This document shows, piece by piece, positions 35,385 to 44,824 of a stretch of 64,000 nucleotides of DNA. Under the pieces are notes generated by a model that saw only the letters and a program-made list of their open reading frames with translations, searched no databases and was not told where the DNA came from. The position numbers and the translations under genes were made by a program. The first letter of the stretch is position 1. Every line of letters begins with the position of its first letter. This DNA comes from CAYUQT01 sp964596165 (GTDB lineage Bacteria; Planctomycetota; Phycisphaerae; UBA1845; JAFGLZ01), in NCBI GenBank assembly GCA_964596165.1, contig CAZQTW010000005.1, forward strand, positions 89,017 to 153,016, given 5' to 3'.

Positions 35385-36644
35385 CTACAGATCGAAGGCA
35401 AGATGAGCCCTGAACGTCCGCGCGAACAACCCATGGATCCGCCCCAACATCAGCGCGCAATAGAAACCGGTTCCGATCAACACCGCCCAGGCCAGCAGGC
35501 CGAGTAGCAGGATGTCGAACCCGTCGCTGATGCCCTTCTTCACCACCTTCATGACGGCCTCGCTCGCCCAACCAACGATGGCCGACGTAATCCCAAGGAA
35601 CACGGCAAGCAGAACACATGTAACGACAAATAGGAAGAGATAGTGGATGAAGCACCCACCGATTGAGCGAACGATCCGACCGGGACTCAACCCGCCCAAC
35701 CCCGGCATCGACGCCAGTCCGACAATCGCCATGGGAACACTGAACGTCAGCACAGCCAAAACAACCATGCTCAGCGGACTAAGGAGTTGACGAACCTCAT
35801 CACGCGTTGTCGGCAGTACTACGTTGCCTCCGCTGGTTACGTAGTTCACGCCGAAGAACACCAGACCATACACGACCACGAGGGTCACGTAACTCACGAT
35901 ACCTGCGCCAACCGAGGCAAGGTTCCACGTGAGATCCGGCGGTTTGTCGTTGTGGGCGATGGTCTGCCTGGCCGCTTCCAGCAGAAGTGTGTAGGCCATT
36001 CCCGCGAAGTAGATCCCCTCGGCCATGAACATTCCGGCCAAGACAAAAGACAGCCAGGATGTGTCGGCCTCGTCCGCGATCGGATTGAGTGCCACACCCA
36101 TGACAAACATGAGGATCATCGCCACCGGCAACAGGATCGCGCCGCCGGCAACCAACATCCCCAACAGAATATTGCCCAGAGAATCGATCGGATAGGCGAT
36201 GGCCCCTACCAGTTCGTCGTAGAAACCGGTGACGCGCTCGAATTCACGGCTTGCTCGCGCTGCCATCATTGCCTCAAGGTCGAGTTGTTCTTCGCTCGGC
36301 GGCACGGGTTTCCAACAACCCGAGCAGAGGACCTCGCTGTAAAGATCTTGCGCCTGGACGGTCTTTCCGCAATGGGGGCACTTCCGGGCAAACCGCTTGG
36401 CGGCATTTGAGTCGTCCTTTCGGCTGACCACAGGAATGGGCGCGAAATCGGTGACCACCTCCTCCTCCGAAGGCTCCTCCGTCGAGGCCGCCAATGCGCC
36501 TAGGTTGATCGAACTGCCCAACGTCCCCGCATCTTCGTCGGGCACCACAAGGACACGGTTGCAGCCTCGACATCGCACCCGTCTTCCGGCCCATTTGTCC
36601 GGGACCACCAATTGCTGGCCGCAGCGGTCACACTTGAATTCCAT
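35385..36644 (-). CDS. membrane protein with N-terminal zinc-ribbon pairs
   Basis: A 419-residue protein. The N-terminus holds two zinc-knuckle segments, 'CDRCGQQLVVP' with 'CRGCNRVLVVP' and later 'CPHCGKTV' with 'CSGCWKPV', separated by an acidic linker. About six to eight hydrophobic helices follow from residue 150 ('LLGMLVAGGAILLPVAMILM', 'MVVLAVLTFSVPMAIVGLAS', 'HYLFLFVVTCVLLAVFLG'). This architecture, a zinc-ribbon head on a multi-pass membrane body, is common and uncharacterised in planctomycetes. It ends a minus-strand run behind the HExxH protein with a 20-base gap. The function is unknown. Confidence 0.82.
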   Translation of the reverse strand: MEFKCDRCGQQLVVPDKWAGRRVRCRGCNRVLVVPDEDAGTLGSSINLGALAASTEEPSEEEVVTDFAPIPVVSRKDDSNAAKRFARKCPHCGKTVQAQDLYSEVLCSGCWKPVPPSEEQLDLEAMMAARASREFERVTGFYDELVGAIAYPIDSLGNILLGMLVAGGAILLPVAMILMFVMGVALNPIADEADTSWLSFVLAGMFMAEGIYFAGMAYTLLLEAARQTIAHNDKPPDLTWNLASVGAGIVSYVTLVVVYGLVFFGVNYVTSGGNVVLPTTRDEVRQLLSPLSMVVLAVLTFSVPMAIVGLASMPGLGGLSPGRIVRSIGGCFIHYLFLFVVTCVLLAVFLGITSAIVGWASEAVMKVVKKGISDGFDILLLGLLAWAVLIGTGFYCALMLGRIHGLFARTFRAHLAFDL

Positions 36645-36664
36645 GGCTGCGCCTCATCTCTTGC

Positions 36665-37654
36665 TCACGGATGCCACCGAAGCCCCATGACCCAGTCTCG
36701 AAACTCCCGATCGATCACTTCGAGACGTCGCCCGCCCAAAGCCTCTTCCACATAACTGAGTCCCGTGCGGTCCTCCTTGAATCCATCGCGAAACGATGCA
36801 TAGAAGTGTATCAGTACGTTTCGCTTCTGCATGTACATGCAGAAATACCTTGCCTGAGCATAGTTTAGCGTTTCCTGAGCTCCGCGAAAGTCATCGCGGG
36901 TAATCAATTCGCGTAGAGGTCTGAGCTGACGATCGGCAATAGCCTTCTGGAGCGCGGGCAGCCGCCAGTTCTCATCGCCGGCCAATTCCCCCCGCTTCCA
37001 CGCCTCGGAGTTGCACTGCTCATACAGGCTGGCCAATCCCTCGTTCAACCAGTCGGGGACGGCGGGAAAATCGTACTCAATCAGGGCATGCGTCAATTCA
37101 TGTATCAGCGTCCCGCCGCCGGTTGAGATATTCATGAGAACGGTTCGCAGTTCCGGTTTGTAGTAGCCGTAGTACGGTACGTGCTCATCTCCGAATAACC
37201 GTCTCGCATATCCCCGATAACTCGCCCCCGACCCAAATAGCAGGACGGTGATAGGGTCCGTCGGCCGACGTTTGAAGTATTGCCGCCATAGCGCTTCGGC
37301 CGCATGGCGTACCACCAGGCGGCCGTACTCAATCAATCGACGTTCCGTCAGATCACCGCAGAGGACAAAAGGCGGGTCGACCCACTGGCAACAGTCGGAG
37401 CCGAGCTGCCGGTACAGGACTTCTGCCCGCTTTTGACAGAGCCGATTCAATTCCGGCGATACGCGAGACTCCCCGTCGTCGTGCGAGGATTGAACCGGTT
37501 GGGTAACCGTGACTTCGCCGATCGCCGCACCGGCAAGCGTGAACACGATCGTCCATGTCCCGCGCCGTACAACGGAACCGCACACCGACTGTCCGGTGTC
37601 TTCGCGAAGACCGATGATGTAAGAGAGCGCCCTCATGGCAAGACCTGACCCCAT
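36665..37654 (-). CDS. putative HExxH metallopeptidase, membrane-anchored
   Basis: A 329-residue protein. The zinc site is clear: His185-Glu186-x-x-His189 in 'LIHELTHALIEY', followed by 'PDWLNEGLASLYE', whose Glu is the usual third ligand of gluzincins. One hydrophobic segment near the N-terminus ('GTWTIVFTLAGAAIG') suggests a membrane anchor or late signal. The ATG at 37654 has GGAAGAA ahead of it; longer starts to 37696 are possible. It may cut proteins in the periplasm, but many planctomycete relatives have no proven activity. It lies between the M20 peptidase and zinc-ribbon membrane protein genes. Confidence 0.75.
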   Translation of the reverse strand: MGSGLAMRALSYIIGLREDTGQSVCGSVVRRGTWTIVFTLAGAAIGEVTVTQPVQSSHDDGESRVSPELNRLCQKRAEVLYRQLGSDCCQWVDPPFVLCGDLTERRLIEYGRLVVRHAAEALWRQYFKRRPTDPITVLLFGSGASYRGYARRLFGDEHVPYYGYYKPELRTVLMNISTGGGTLIHELTHALIEYDFPAVPDWLNEGLASLYEQCNSEAWKRGELAGDENWRLPALQKAIADRQLRPLRELITRDDFRGAQETLNYAQARYFCMYMQKRNVLIHFYASFRDGFKEDRTGLSYVEEALGGRRLEVIDREFRDWVMGLRWHP

Positions 37655-37702
37655 CGATGGTTCTTCCGGCAAGGTCGTCCTCACCCCCGGCATCACACCG
37701 GC

Positions 37703-38890
37703 CTAATCCAGGACGGAACGACTTTCATAACGCTCCAGGAGACTGAGAACCATCTCGATGGCCAAAAAGTACTGATCAAGCTCTATGTATTCCTCGGCCT
37801 TGTGAGCCTGGGCAATGCTACCCGGCCCGAAGACGACACATTGAATCCCAGCCTGGTGAAACGGACCCGAATCGGCAAAATAGAGGACACCCTCCGGTGA
37901 GCGTTGTCCGGTCGCATCCCTGCAGAGGGGAAGGAGATTCCGGACGAGACTCCCGTTGGCGTCGGCCTCCATCCCCGGGTAGGCCTCTACATCCTCCAAG
38001 CCAAGACTGTCGGCATCAACCGGCAAGGCCGTCTTCAGTTCACATTCAAACCGGTGCACGAGTTCGGCGTGGGGTTGCCCGGGAAGGAATCGCCAGTCAA
38101 TACCCGCCTCACAACGAGGCGCGACGATGTTGAGCGCCTGTCCGCCGTGGATCGTGCTCACGGCGATCGTGGGATGCCCCAACAATGGATGACCGACCTG
38201 TTCCAGATTCCGACTGAACTGTTCCTCCACAAACCGGACCGCCCTGGCCATCGCATAGATGGCGTTGCGGCCTTGGTGCGGCATGGAGGTGTGACAAGGA
38301 ACGCCTCGGGCAACGAGCTTGAACCAGAGCGCTCCTTTGTGGGCGGTTATCAGTCGACATCGCGTCGGTTCCCCCACAATGCACGCATCCACTCTGAACC
38401 CGCCCTTCATCAAGGCCGATGCGCCTTCGCAGCCGGTCTCTTCCCCCACCGTGGCAACCAGATGGATCCTGTCGCCGAATCGCCGCTGATGCTGCCCGGC
38501 GATTTCCAGGGCGACCAGGAACGCCGCCAGCGACCCCTTTGCATCACACGCACCCCGGCCCCAGACCTTCCCGTCGCGGACGTCACCCGAGAACGGATCC
38601 AGGGTCATGCCGTCCACGCCGACGGTATCGGCGTGGGCCTCAAAGGCCAAGCCGTGCGTTCCTCCCCGGTCGGGCCAGTGGGCGACAAGGTTGGCCCGAC
38701 CGGGCCAGACCTCCTGCAACCGAACCTCCATCCCCAACCGTCCGCAGGACGACTTGAGATGGTCGATGATTCGCTCTTCGCTTCGTCGTCGTATCGATTC
38801 CTCTCGCGACGGGTTGGTGCTGTCGATGTTGATCAATTCCTGCAAGACAGAAACCGCCCGTGTTTTCTGCGATTCTGTCAGTGCCGGCAT
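37703..38890 (-). CDS. M20 family metallopeptidase (ArgE/DapE-like)
   Basis: A 395-residue cytoplasmic hydrolase. Metal-binding and catalytic residues of the co-catalytic zinc family are visible: 'FEAHADTVGVDG' (His ligand and Asp), 'GACDAKGSLAAF' (bridging Asp), the Glu-Glu pair in 'VGEETGCEGA', 'IVGEPT', and a late His in 'IAQAHKAEEY'. The dimerisation domain begins near 'HKGALWFKLVARG'. Substrates in this group include N-acetylornithine, succinyl-diaminopimelate and small peptides; I cannot choose. A strong GGAGGAG site precedes the ATG. It heads the minus-strand run and is divergent from sixA. Confidence 0.92.
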   Translation of the reverse strand: MPALTESQKTRAVSVLQELINIDSTNPSREESIRRRSEERIIDHLKSSCGRLGMEVRLQEVWPGRANLVAHWPDRGGTHGLAFEAHADTVGVDGMTLDPFSGDVRDGKVWGRGACDAKGSLAAFLVALEIAGQHQRRFGDRIHLVATVGEETGCEGASALMKGGFRVDACIVGEPTRCRLITAHKGALWFKLVARGVPCHTSMPHQGRNAIYAMARAVRFVEEQFSRNLEQVGHPLLGHPTIAVSTIHGGQALNIVAPRCEAGIDWRFLPGQPHAELVHRFECELKTALPVDADSLGLEDVEAYPGMEADANGSLVRNLLPLCRDATGQRSPEGVLYFADSGPFHQAGIQCVVFGPGSIAQAHKAEEYIELDQYFLAIEMVLSLLERYESRSVLD

Positions 38891-39070
38891 GGACTCTCCT
38901 CCCGAAGGCCATCGCGGACATCGAACGACCGCCGGTCCAATCTACGAGAAGTGGAGACCACCTGCAACCTGGCGGGAACGTTCCTTGACGCAGCCCCCCG
39001 CGTCAGCCAAGCTAATGCGTGATGACGAGTCCCAGAAGATAGGGGCCACGTCACACGGAGGACCCCGTCG

Positions 39071-39571
39071 ATGCGGCTTCATATGATTCGTCACGGAACC
39101 GCCCTCGACCGCTCTTCGTCTCTTGTGTCTTCGGATTCACAGCGTCCTTTGACGAAAGAGGGCGATGCGGAAATGCGAATCCACGCCCGCGCTCTCAAGA
39201 GGCTCGGGATCACGTTCGAGGTTGTCATGACCAGCCCGTTGCTTCGGGCGCTCCAGACAGGGCAGATCGTCTGCGAAGTATTGGACTGCATGGACCGCCT
39301 GACCACGTGCGACGAACTCGGCCCCGGCTGCCGGATCGCCGAACTTGCTTCGCTCCTTCAGAAGCATGAAACGGCCGAGTCCGTCGCCGTGGTCGGTCAC
39401 AACCCCGATCTTGAAGAGATGGCCGCCCACCTCATTGGCGGCGCCGGTTCCGCCATCGTGTTCAAAAAGGGTGGGGTCTGCCGAATTGACATTGAGAGGC
39501 TCAGGCCTCACCCGCGGGGCGAGTTGATTTGGCATCTTAGTCCGAAGATTCTTAGACTCCTGGGCAAGTAG
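39071..39571 (+). CDS. sixA: phosphohistidine phosphatase SixA
   Basis: A 166-residue histidine phosphatase. The catalytic 'MIRHGTA' (His8) opens the protein and the second His lies in 'VAVVGHNPDLEEM', with the conserved Arg in 'SPLLRALQTG'. SixA removes phosphate from phosphohistidine, for example on Hpt domains or the PTS. GGAGG sits 8 bases before the ATG. It is divergent from the M20 peptidase gene. A hybrid kinase with an Hpt domain is encoded elsewhere in this window, but any link is conjecture. Confidence 0.9.
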   Translation: MRLHMIRHGTALDRSSSLVSSDSQRPLTKEGDAEMRIHARALKRLGITFEVVMTSPLLRALQTGQIVCEVLDCMDRLTTCDELGPGCRIAELASLLQKHETAESVAVVGHNPDLEEMAAHLIGGAGSAIVFKKGGVCRIDIERLRPHPRGELIWHLSPKILRLLGK

Positions 39572-39752
39572 CCCGAACCCTCCCGGCAGGTCTCTTGGCG
39601 GTTCGGAATGCGCGGAGTAGAGAGAGCAGTTCGTTCGAATCGCCCGAGGTGCTGACGCTTGGCGACGGCGACACGTCGCTCGTACAATAGCCGCCCACGA
39701 TTCCGAAAACGGAAGGGTGATCAAGTACCGGACCGGTTCAAGGAGACTTGCG

Positions 39753-42164
39753 TTGAACAAGATACATCTCGCCCATTCTCTGCCGATTTCCGTCTTGCTT
39801 GCCTCCTCCGCGGAGGCGATGGAGTTTCGTACCGCCAAACCGATGTGGCCCACGGGAAGGGAGGTCGAGAAGAACCTCTCTGTCGGGTTCCGTGCTGTCT
39901 TCGAGGCACCCGGAACGGACCGAACCGTGCTCCGACTGGCCGCCTCAACGATCTATCGTGCCTACGTCAACGGCGAATTCTGCGGCTGCGGACCCGCCCG
40001 CGGTCCGCACGGGTTCTACCGTATCGATGAATGGGATATCACGAACCGCCTTAAGCCCGGAAAGAACCTTGTGGTCGTGGAGGTCGCCGGTTACAACGCG
40101 AACAGCTACTATCTGTTGGACCAGCCGTCGTTCCTTCAGGCCGAGATTGTTTGCGGGCCGAAGATCCTCGCTTCCACATGCGGAGACGGGGTGCGGTTTG
40201 AGGCGATCGTCATCACCGAAAGGCTGCAGAAGGTTCAACGATACAGTTTCCAGAGGCCGTTTTCGGAAGCATATCGACTGACTTCGAATGCCTACCGCTG
40301 GCGCAGCGAGATTGACGCCTCGACAAACACTATCGCGTGTTCGGTGATGGCGAACAAGAGACTGCTTCCCCGTCGCGTTCCTTATCCAAGGTTCGCTCTA
40401 CGTCAGCCCGTGCGTGACGTGTCTCAGGGTACGGTCAAGACGGGACAAAAAGCAGACAAACCGTGGAAGGACCGTAGCCTGACGGGCGTAGGTCCGAAAC
40501 TCGGTGGTTTTCCGGAGAAGGAACTCGAGGTTGTCCCCTCACTCGAACTCCAGACCGTCGCCAACAAGACCCGTGTGGAGATAGACCGGCCGTTGAGCGC
40601 TCCCATCGCGTTGGATCTGGGCGAGAACACATACCATGTCCTCGACTTGGGCACGAACCTGACCGGCTTCTTGGGGGCCACACTGACGTGTCACAAGAAG
40701 ACGCGGCTCTTCTTCACCTTCGACGAGATTTTGAGCAATGGGGATGTCGACTTCAAACGAATGGGCTGTGTCAACATTGTGGCCTATGATATCGAGCCGG
40801 GCACATACCACGTCGAATCGTTCGAGCCTTACACCCTGAGATATCTCAAGGTGATCGTGTTGCAGGGAGGGTGTCGTGTCGAGAACATCTACCTGCGCGA
40901 GTACGCCAATCCCGATGTGTGGGAAGCGCACTTCGCCGCCAGTGACGAGCGGTTGAATCGGCTCTACGCCGCCGCTCGGGAAACGTACGCGCAGAATGCC
41001 GTGGACATCTTCATGGATTGCCCCTCGCGGGAGCGCGCGGGCTGGTTGTGCGACAGTTACTTCACCTCTCGCGTCGCCTTCGACCTGAGCGGCAACACGA
41101 CGGTCGAGAAGAACTTCTTCGAGAACTTCCTTCTGCCGGCGAGATTCGAGCACCTTCCCGAGGGCATGCTTCCCATGTGCTATCCCTCCGACCACAACGA
41201 CGGCGTGTTCATCCCGAACTGGGCGATGTGGTTTGTCGTTCAGCTCGAGGAGTATCTCAAGCGAAGCGGCGACACGCGGTTGGTCAAAGCCTTGGAGCCG
41301 AAGATGGAGAAGCTGTTCGCGTACTTCAAGCGGTTCCGAAACGAGGACGGCCTCCTGGAGAAACTTGAAAGCTGGATCTTTGTGGAATGGTCAAAGGCCA
41401 ACGAGTTCCTTCGGGACGTGAGCTACCCGACGAACATGCTCTACGCCTCGACCCTCGCGGCCGCCGGACGAATGTACAACCGGCCGGAGTACATTGCTGA
41501 GGCTCAGAAGATACGTGAGGTTATCCGGAAGCAGTCATTCGACGGCACTTTCTTCGTCGATAACGCCGTTCGAAAGGACGGGAAGCTTGAGGTCACCCGC
41601 AACCGAAGCGAAGTCTGCCAGTACTTTGCCTTCTTCTTCGATGTGGCAACCCCCCACACGCATGCGGCCCTGTGGCAGACGCTCTGCGAGAAATTTGGCC
41701 CGCGTCGCAAGGAGAATAATCCCTTCCCCGAAGTACACATGGCCAACGCATTCGTGGGAAACCAAATCCGACTCGAACTGCTTTCTCGCTATGGTCGGTG
41801 CCAGCAGCTTCTGCGGGAATCGGTGGACTATTGCCTCTATATGGCCGAACGCACAGGAACGCTTTGGGAGAACGTCGACGCCGGGGCCAGTTGCAACCAC
41901 GGTTTCGCCTCGCACGCCGCACACGCGCTGTACCGCGACGTTCTCGGGATCCACGCCGTGGATCCGGTGAACAACGTGGTTCAGCTTCGGTTTACCGACG
42001 TAGACTTGGCATGGTGTGAGGGACGCCGACCCGTTCCCACGGGCGCCATATCGCTCCGGTGGTGGAGAGAGGGCACGAAGATCGCCTATCGGGTTGATGT
42101 TCCGGCAGGATACTCGATCCAAGTCGAGAACCTGAGCGGCAAAGAACTGGTGCGACGACCGTAG
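39753..42164 (+). CDS. exported GH78-like alpha-L-rhamnosidase
   Basis: A 803-residue protein. The TTG at 39753 is 7 bases after AGGAG and gives a short signal-like leader ending 'SSAEA'. The N-terminal half has the beta-sandwich domains of bacterial rhamnosidases ('YRAYVNGEFCGCGPARGP', 'LDLGTNLTGFLGATL'). The (alpha/alpha)6 barrel carries 'DIFMDCPSRERAGWLCDS' near residue 420-435, the GH78 signature with its catalytic acids, and 'WSKANEFLRDVSYPTNML'. It should remove terminal L-rhamnose from plant or algal glycans in the periplasm. A longer GTG start at 39717 is less likely. Confidence 0.88.
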   Translation: MNKIHLAHSLPISVLLASSAEAMEFRTAKPMWPTGREVEKNLSVGFRAVFEAPGTDRTVLRLAASTIYRAYVNGEFCGCGPARGPHGFYRIDEWDITNRLKPGKNLVVVEVAGYNANSYYLLDQPSFLQAEIVCGPKILASTCGDGVRFEAIVITERLQKVQRYSFQRPFSEAYRLTSNAYRWRSEIDASTNTIACSVMANKRLLPRRVPYPRFALRQPVRDVSQGTVKTGQKADKPWKDRSLTGVGPKLGGFPEKELEVVPSLELQTVANKTRVEIDRPLSAPIALDLGENTYHVLDLGTNLTGFLGATLTCHKKTRLFFTFDEILSNGDVDFKRMGCVNIVAYDIEPGTYHVESFEPYTLRYLKVIVLQGGCRVENIYLREYANPDVWEAHFAASDERLNRLYAAARETYAQNAVDIFMDCPSRERAGWLCDSYFTSRVAFDLSGNTTVEKNFFENFLLPARFEHLPEGMLPMCYPSDHNDGVFIPNWAMWFVVQLEEYLKRSGDTRLVKALEPKMEKLFAYFKRFRNEDGLLEKLESWIFVEWSKANEFLRDVSYPTNMLYASTLAAAGRMYNRPEYIAEAQKIREVIRKQSFDGTFFVDNAVRKDGKLEVTRNRSEVCQYFAFFFDVATPHTHAALWQTLCEKFGPRRKENNPFPEVHMANAFVGNQIRLELLSRYGRCQQLLRESVDYCLYMAERTGTLWENVDAGASCNHGFASHAAHALYRDVLGIHAVDPVNNVVQLRFTDVDLAWCEGRRPVPTGAISLRWWREGTKIAYRVDVPAGYSIQVENLSGKELVRRP

Positions 42165-42232
42165 CACAAAGGCACCGACTGTCTCCCGGCCTGCTCGGTC
42201 GGCGGGTCCTTGATTCTCGGGGCTGTGAAGAG

Positions 42233-42253
42233 GCGAAGCGGAGTGTGCTTCGC
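42233..42253. terminator. hairpin between convergent rhamnosidase and universal stress genes
   Basis: Perfect 7-bp inverted repeat GCGAAGC (42233-42239) and GCTTCGC (42247-42253) with a 7-base loop, in the 104 bases between the two convergent stops. No T-tract. Confidence 0.4.
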
Positions 42254-42268
42254 ACCGCCGGAGGGTAT

Positions 42269-42775
42269 CTACGGCATGACGAATTCCTGCTTGGGGTGAC
42301 GAATCGTCAAGACCGGGCACGGCGATTTCCGCACGATCTTTTCGGCCACGCTGCCCAGAAGGACGTGCTTCAAGCCGGTCCTGCCGTGCGTGGCTATGAC
42401 AATCATGTCGATCGTGTACTGACGGGCGTAGCGAATGATCTCCATGAACGGGCGCCCGATGAGCACCTGGGTCTTGACTGGAAAATCCATCCCCGACAGA
42501 TGACGTGCGGCGAATTCCGACATCTGGTTCCAGGCTGCATCTACGAGATCACCCGGCGGCGGACCGATCGCGATGCTGTCCGGCCCCATGCCGGCCAAAT
42601 ACTGGTAGGCCTCATCCACGACATGCAGGCAGTGGAGCGTCGCCACGTGGGTATGGGCGAAATCGCGGGCATAGCCCAACGCGTAGAGGCTCGTGTCGCT
42701 GAAATCCGTGGGGTAGAGAATCTGGCGAAGCCGAATCGGCTCCGCCTCCGTCTTCACGGCCGGGTCGCTGCTCAT
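42269..42775 (-). CDS. universal stress protein (UspA family)
   Basis: A 168-residue single Usp domain. 'RQILYPTDFSDTSLYAL' starts the fold and the ATP-binding loop 'GRTGLKHVLLGSVAEKIVR' is complete (G-x2-G-x9-G-S/T), so this is probably a nucleotide-binding member. The C-terminus 'CPVLTIRHP' matches family members. Role: general stress or energy-state response in the cytoplasm. It is divergent from the fused siroheme decarboxylase with 87 bases between the starts, so the two may share control. Confidence 0.93.
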   Translation of the reverse strand: MSSDPAVKTEAEPIRLRQILYPTDFSDTSLYALGYARDFAHTHVATLHCLHVVDEAYQYLAGMGPDSIAIGPPPGDLVDAAWNQMSEFAARHLSGMDFPVKTQVLIGRPFMEIIRYARQYTIDMIVIATHGRTGLKHVLLGSVAEKIVRKSPCPVLTIRHPKQEFVMP

Positions 42776-42862
42776 GACTCCACTCCCTCAAGCCGTTGTT
42801 CTCACTTGTACCGTCGAGTATAAGAAGCACTGGGTGAGTCGTCAAAGGGTTCGAGGTTCTGA

Positions 42863-43909
42863 ATGTCCGAATGCGACGATCCAGTTGACACCCGATTGCT
42901 CGCGATCATTCAGGCGGCATTCCCACTCAACGAACGGCCCTTTGCGGAACTGGCTCGGAAGCTGGAAATCGACGAAAAGGAAGCCAGGGATCGGACCGCA
43001 CGACTGAAGGGGCGGGAGGGCCCCATACGACAGATTTCAGCGGTGTTCGACACCCAATCACTCGGTTACAATTCCCTCTTGGTAGCGGGCCAGTATGATG
43101 CGGAGCGGCTACCGGAGGCAGCCAAGATTATCTGTGGCCATCCCGGTGTGTCGCACTGTTACCAGCGCGACAACCGATACAATCTTTGGTACACGCTCGC
43201 ACTCCCGCCGACGAGCTGCCTCGGGATGGACCGAACGGTCGCCAGGTTGAGCGAGTTGTCCGGCGCGATCATTTCGCGACAGCTTCCAGCCCTACGTCTT
43301 TATAAGATCGGCGTCGATCTTGATCTGACGAGACAGACGTCGACCGTCTCGATTGGACGCACTCGTGGGTATGCGACAGCGGACAGAGAGATCGCCATAC
43401 TCCATCCGTTCCCGCGGAACGACATTCGTTTTGTTCGCGTGCTTCAGGAAGACATCGAGGCCGAGCTCCGCCCCTTCGACCGTCTTGCCGAGATCGCGGA
43501 GTGCGACGTCGAGGCGCTTCTGACGACCGCCCGTCGAATGCTCGAACGCAGGCACATGCGTCGGTACGCCGCCCTGCTTCGACACCGGCAGGTCGGTTTC
43601 CTCGCGAACTGCATGGTGTGTTGGCGGGTGAACCATGATCGGGCCGACCAAGTCGGACAGGCAATGGCCGCGTTCGACGCCGTCAGTCACTGCTATCTCA
43701 GACCCACCTATGACGATTGGCCATATACTCTGTACACGATGATCCACGCGCGGACGCGCGAGGAGTGTGCGTCCATCATCGAGGCCATGGCGGAAAGAAC
43801 CGGGACAACCGATCGAGTCTTGCTCTGGTCCGTTAGGGAGTTCAAGAAGACACGTGTTCGATACTTCGACGGACGAATTGAGTCGTGGGAGACCGAACAC
43901 GGCCGGTAG
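42863..43909 (+). CDS. single-chain AhbA-AhbB siroheme decarboxylase
   Basis: A 348-residue protein that reads as two Lrp/AsnC-like units in one chain. Residues 1 to about 165: winged helix ('LLAIIQAAFPLNERPFAELA', 'IRQISAVFDTQSLGYNSLLV') and the AhbA-type strand 'VSHCYQRDNRYNLWYTL'. Residues of about 170-348: a second winged helix ('MRRYAALLRHRQVGFLANCM') and the AhbB motif 'VSHCYLRPTYDDWPYTLYT', ending 'REFKKTRVRYF'. AhbA and AhbB normally form a two-subunit enzyme that removes two acetate carboxyls from siroheme to give didecarboxysiroheme in the alternative haem pathway. Here both are fused. No ahbC, ahbD or other haem gene is in the window. Confidence 0.88.
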   Translation: MSECDDPVDTRLLAIIQAAFPLNERPFAELARKLEIDEKEARDRTARLKGREGPIRQISAVFDTQSLGYNSLLVAGQYDAERLPEAAKIICGHPGVSHCYQRDNRYNLWYTLALPPTSCLGMDRTVARLSELSGAIISRQLPALRLYKIGVDLDLTRQTSTVSIGRTRGYATADREIAILHPFPRNDIRFVRVLQEDIEAELRPFDRLAEIAECDVEALLTTARRMLERRHMRRYAALLRHRQVGFLANCMVCWRVNHDRADQVGQAMAAFDAVSHCYLRPTYDDWPYTLYTMIHARTREECASIIEAMAERTGTTDRVLLWSVREFKKTRVRYFDGRIESWETEHGR

Positions 43910-44824
43910 CAAACGGGGATGGGTTTCGAAGAAAGGCCTTGGGAGGGCGAGTCCCCTGCCGAGCCGCTCAAAGAAACCGGGCAATCCCTCCTTCCGCGGC
44001 GCCAACGGCTACTCGCCCTCCCACAGCAGGCCACCACCAAGCGGGAACAGGCGTTAACGAAAACGCTGTATCGATCCTCCAATAAGAGACCGTCCTGTGA
44101 CCCAAGCCCCGACGATCTGGGCCTGTGATTCTGCTTGACATCCGACAGTAAGCCCCACCGGAAAACACCTCGCCGACACTGGCTCTCCAACGGCGACGTA
44201 CACCCCGACACAACACGCTTAGTACGATCACGGCGAAGACGCTTTTGGCGGCCGACGCTTCGATCAGCCGCCGTTCTCGTTCACTTGACGTCGAGCGCGG
44301 GGCCGGACTGCGCGGCGTCGGACGGTTCTTGACCACCCGACCCGCGCAGTCCTCCCCGTCTTCACCCCTCCCGTGCGCTCCGTCCCTTGTGTCCTACCGG
44401 CCACGACGGCTTTGCGCAGTGGTGCCGGGGTATGCGCGGTCCCTCTCCGCGGGAGGAAGGGTCCGGCAACCCATCCCCCTCTTCACTCCCACAACCACTT
44501 GGGTGGCAGCGATAATCCGCCAGGATCCAACCCCGCTTACGGGCTCGACGGTCTCTTGCGCGACCGGCGCGTCCTGTCCCCTGAACGTACCGTGAAGGCT
44601 CGCCTGGCCTGTTCACCACGCAATCTTCACCGTTCATGAAGACACGGCGTACACGCTGTTGCTTGACTCCCGGCTCAAGACGTGCTGGCCAATCCTTTGC
44701 ACAGTCGATTCATCGGACATGAATCCGCGATCTCAACCGCTTCATCGGCTGATCACGCTTCGGCTCATCCAATTGATTGTTCCCCGCACTCGGGGAAAGG
44801 CAAGTCCGGTGGGACAAAAACGAT
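43910..44824. other. 915-base stretch without a recognisable gene
   Basis: Open frames on both strands (for example 43968-44336 minus, with one hydrophobic run, and 44362-44637 minus) lack good starts and protein character. A short GGAGGAAGGGTCCGG at about 44452-44466 recalls the start of the RNase P core, but the other conserved blocks are missing. The stretch ends with a terminator-like hairpin for the minus-strand OstA gene. Confidence 0.5.
44780..44797 (-). terminator. hairpin after the OstA-like gene
   Basis: TTCCCCG (44780-44786), a 4-base loop, then CGGGGAA (44791-44797): a perfect 7-bp stem located 28 bases after the stop of the OstA-like gene on the minus strand. It is followed by AT-rich sequence but no clear T run. 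Confidence 0.55.

Noticed and set aside
43968..44336. 122-codon minus-strand frame with one hydrophobic segment
   Set aside because: No ribosome site, mixed composition and no recognisable motif; it lies in a region where all frames look non-coding.
44440..44600. GGAGGAAGGGTCCGG word resembling the RNase P RNA core
   Set aside because: The other conserved blocks of RNase P RNA were not found on either strand within the following 400 bases.
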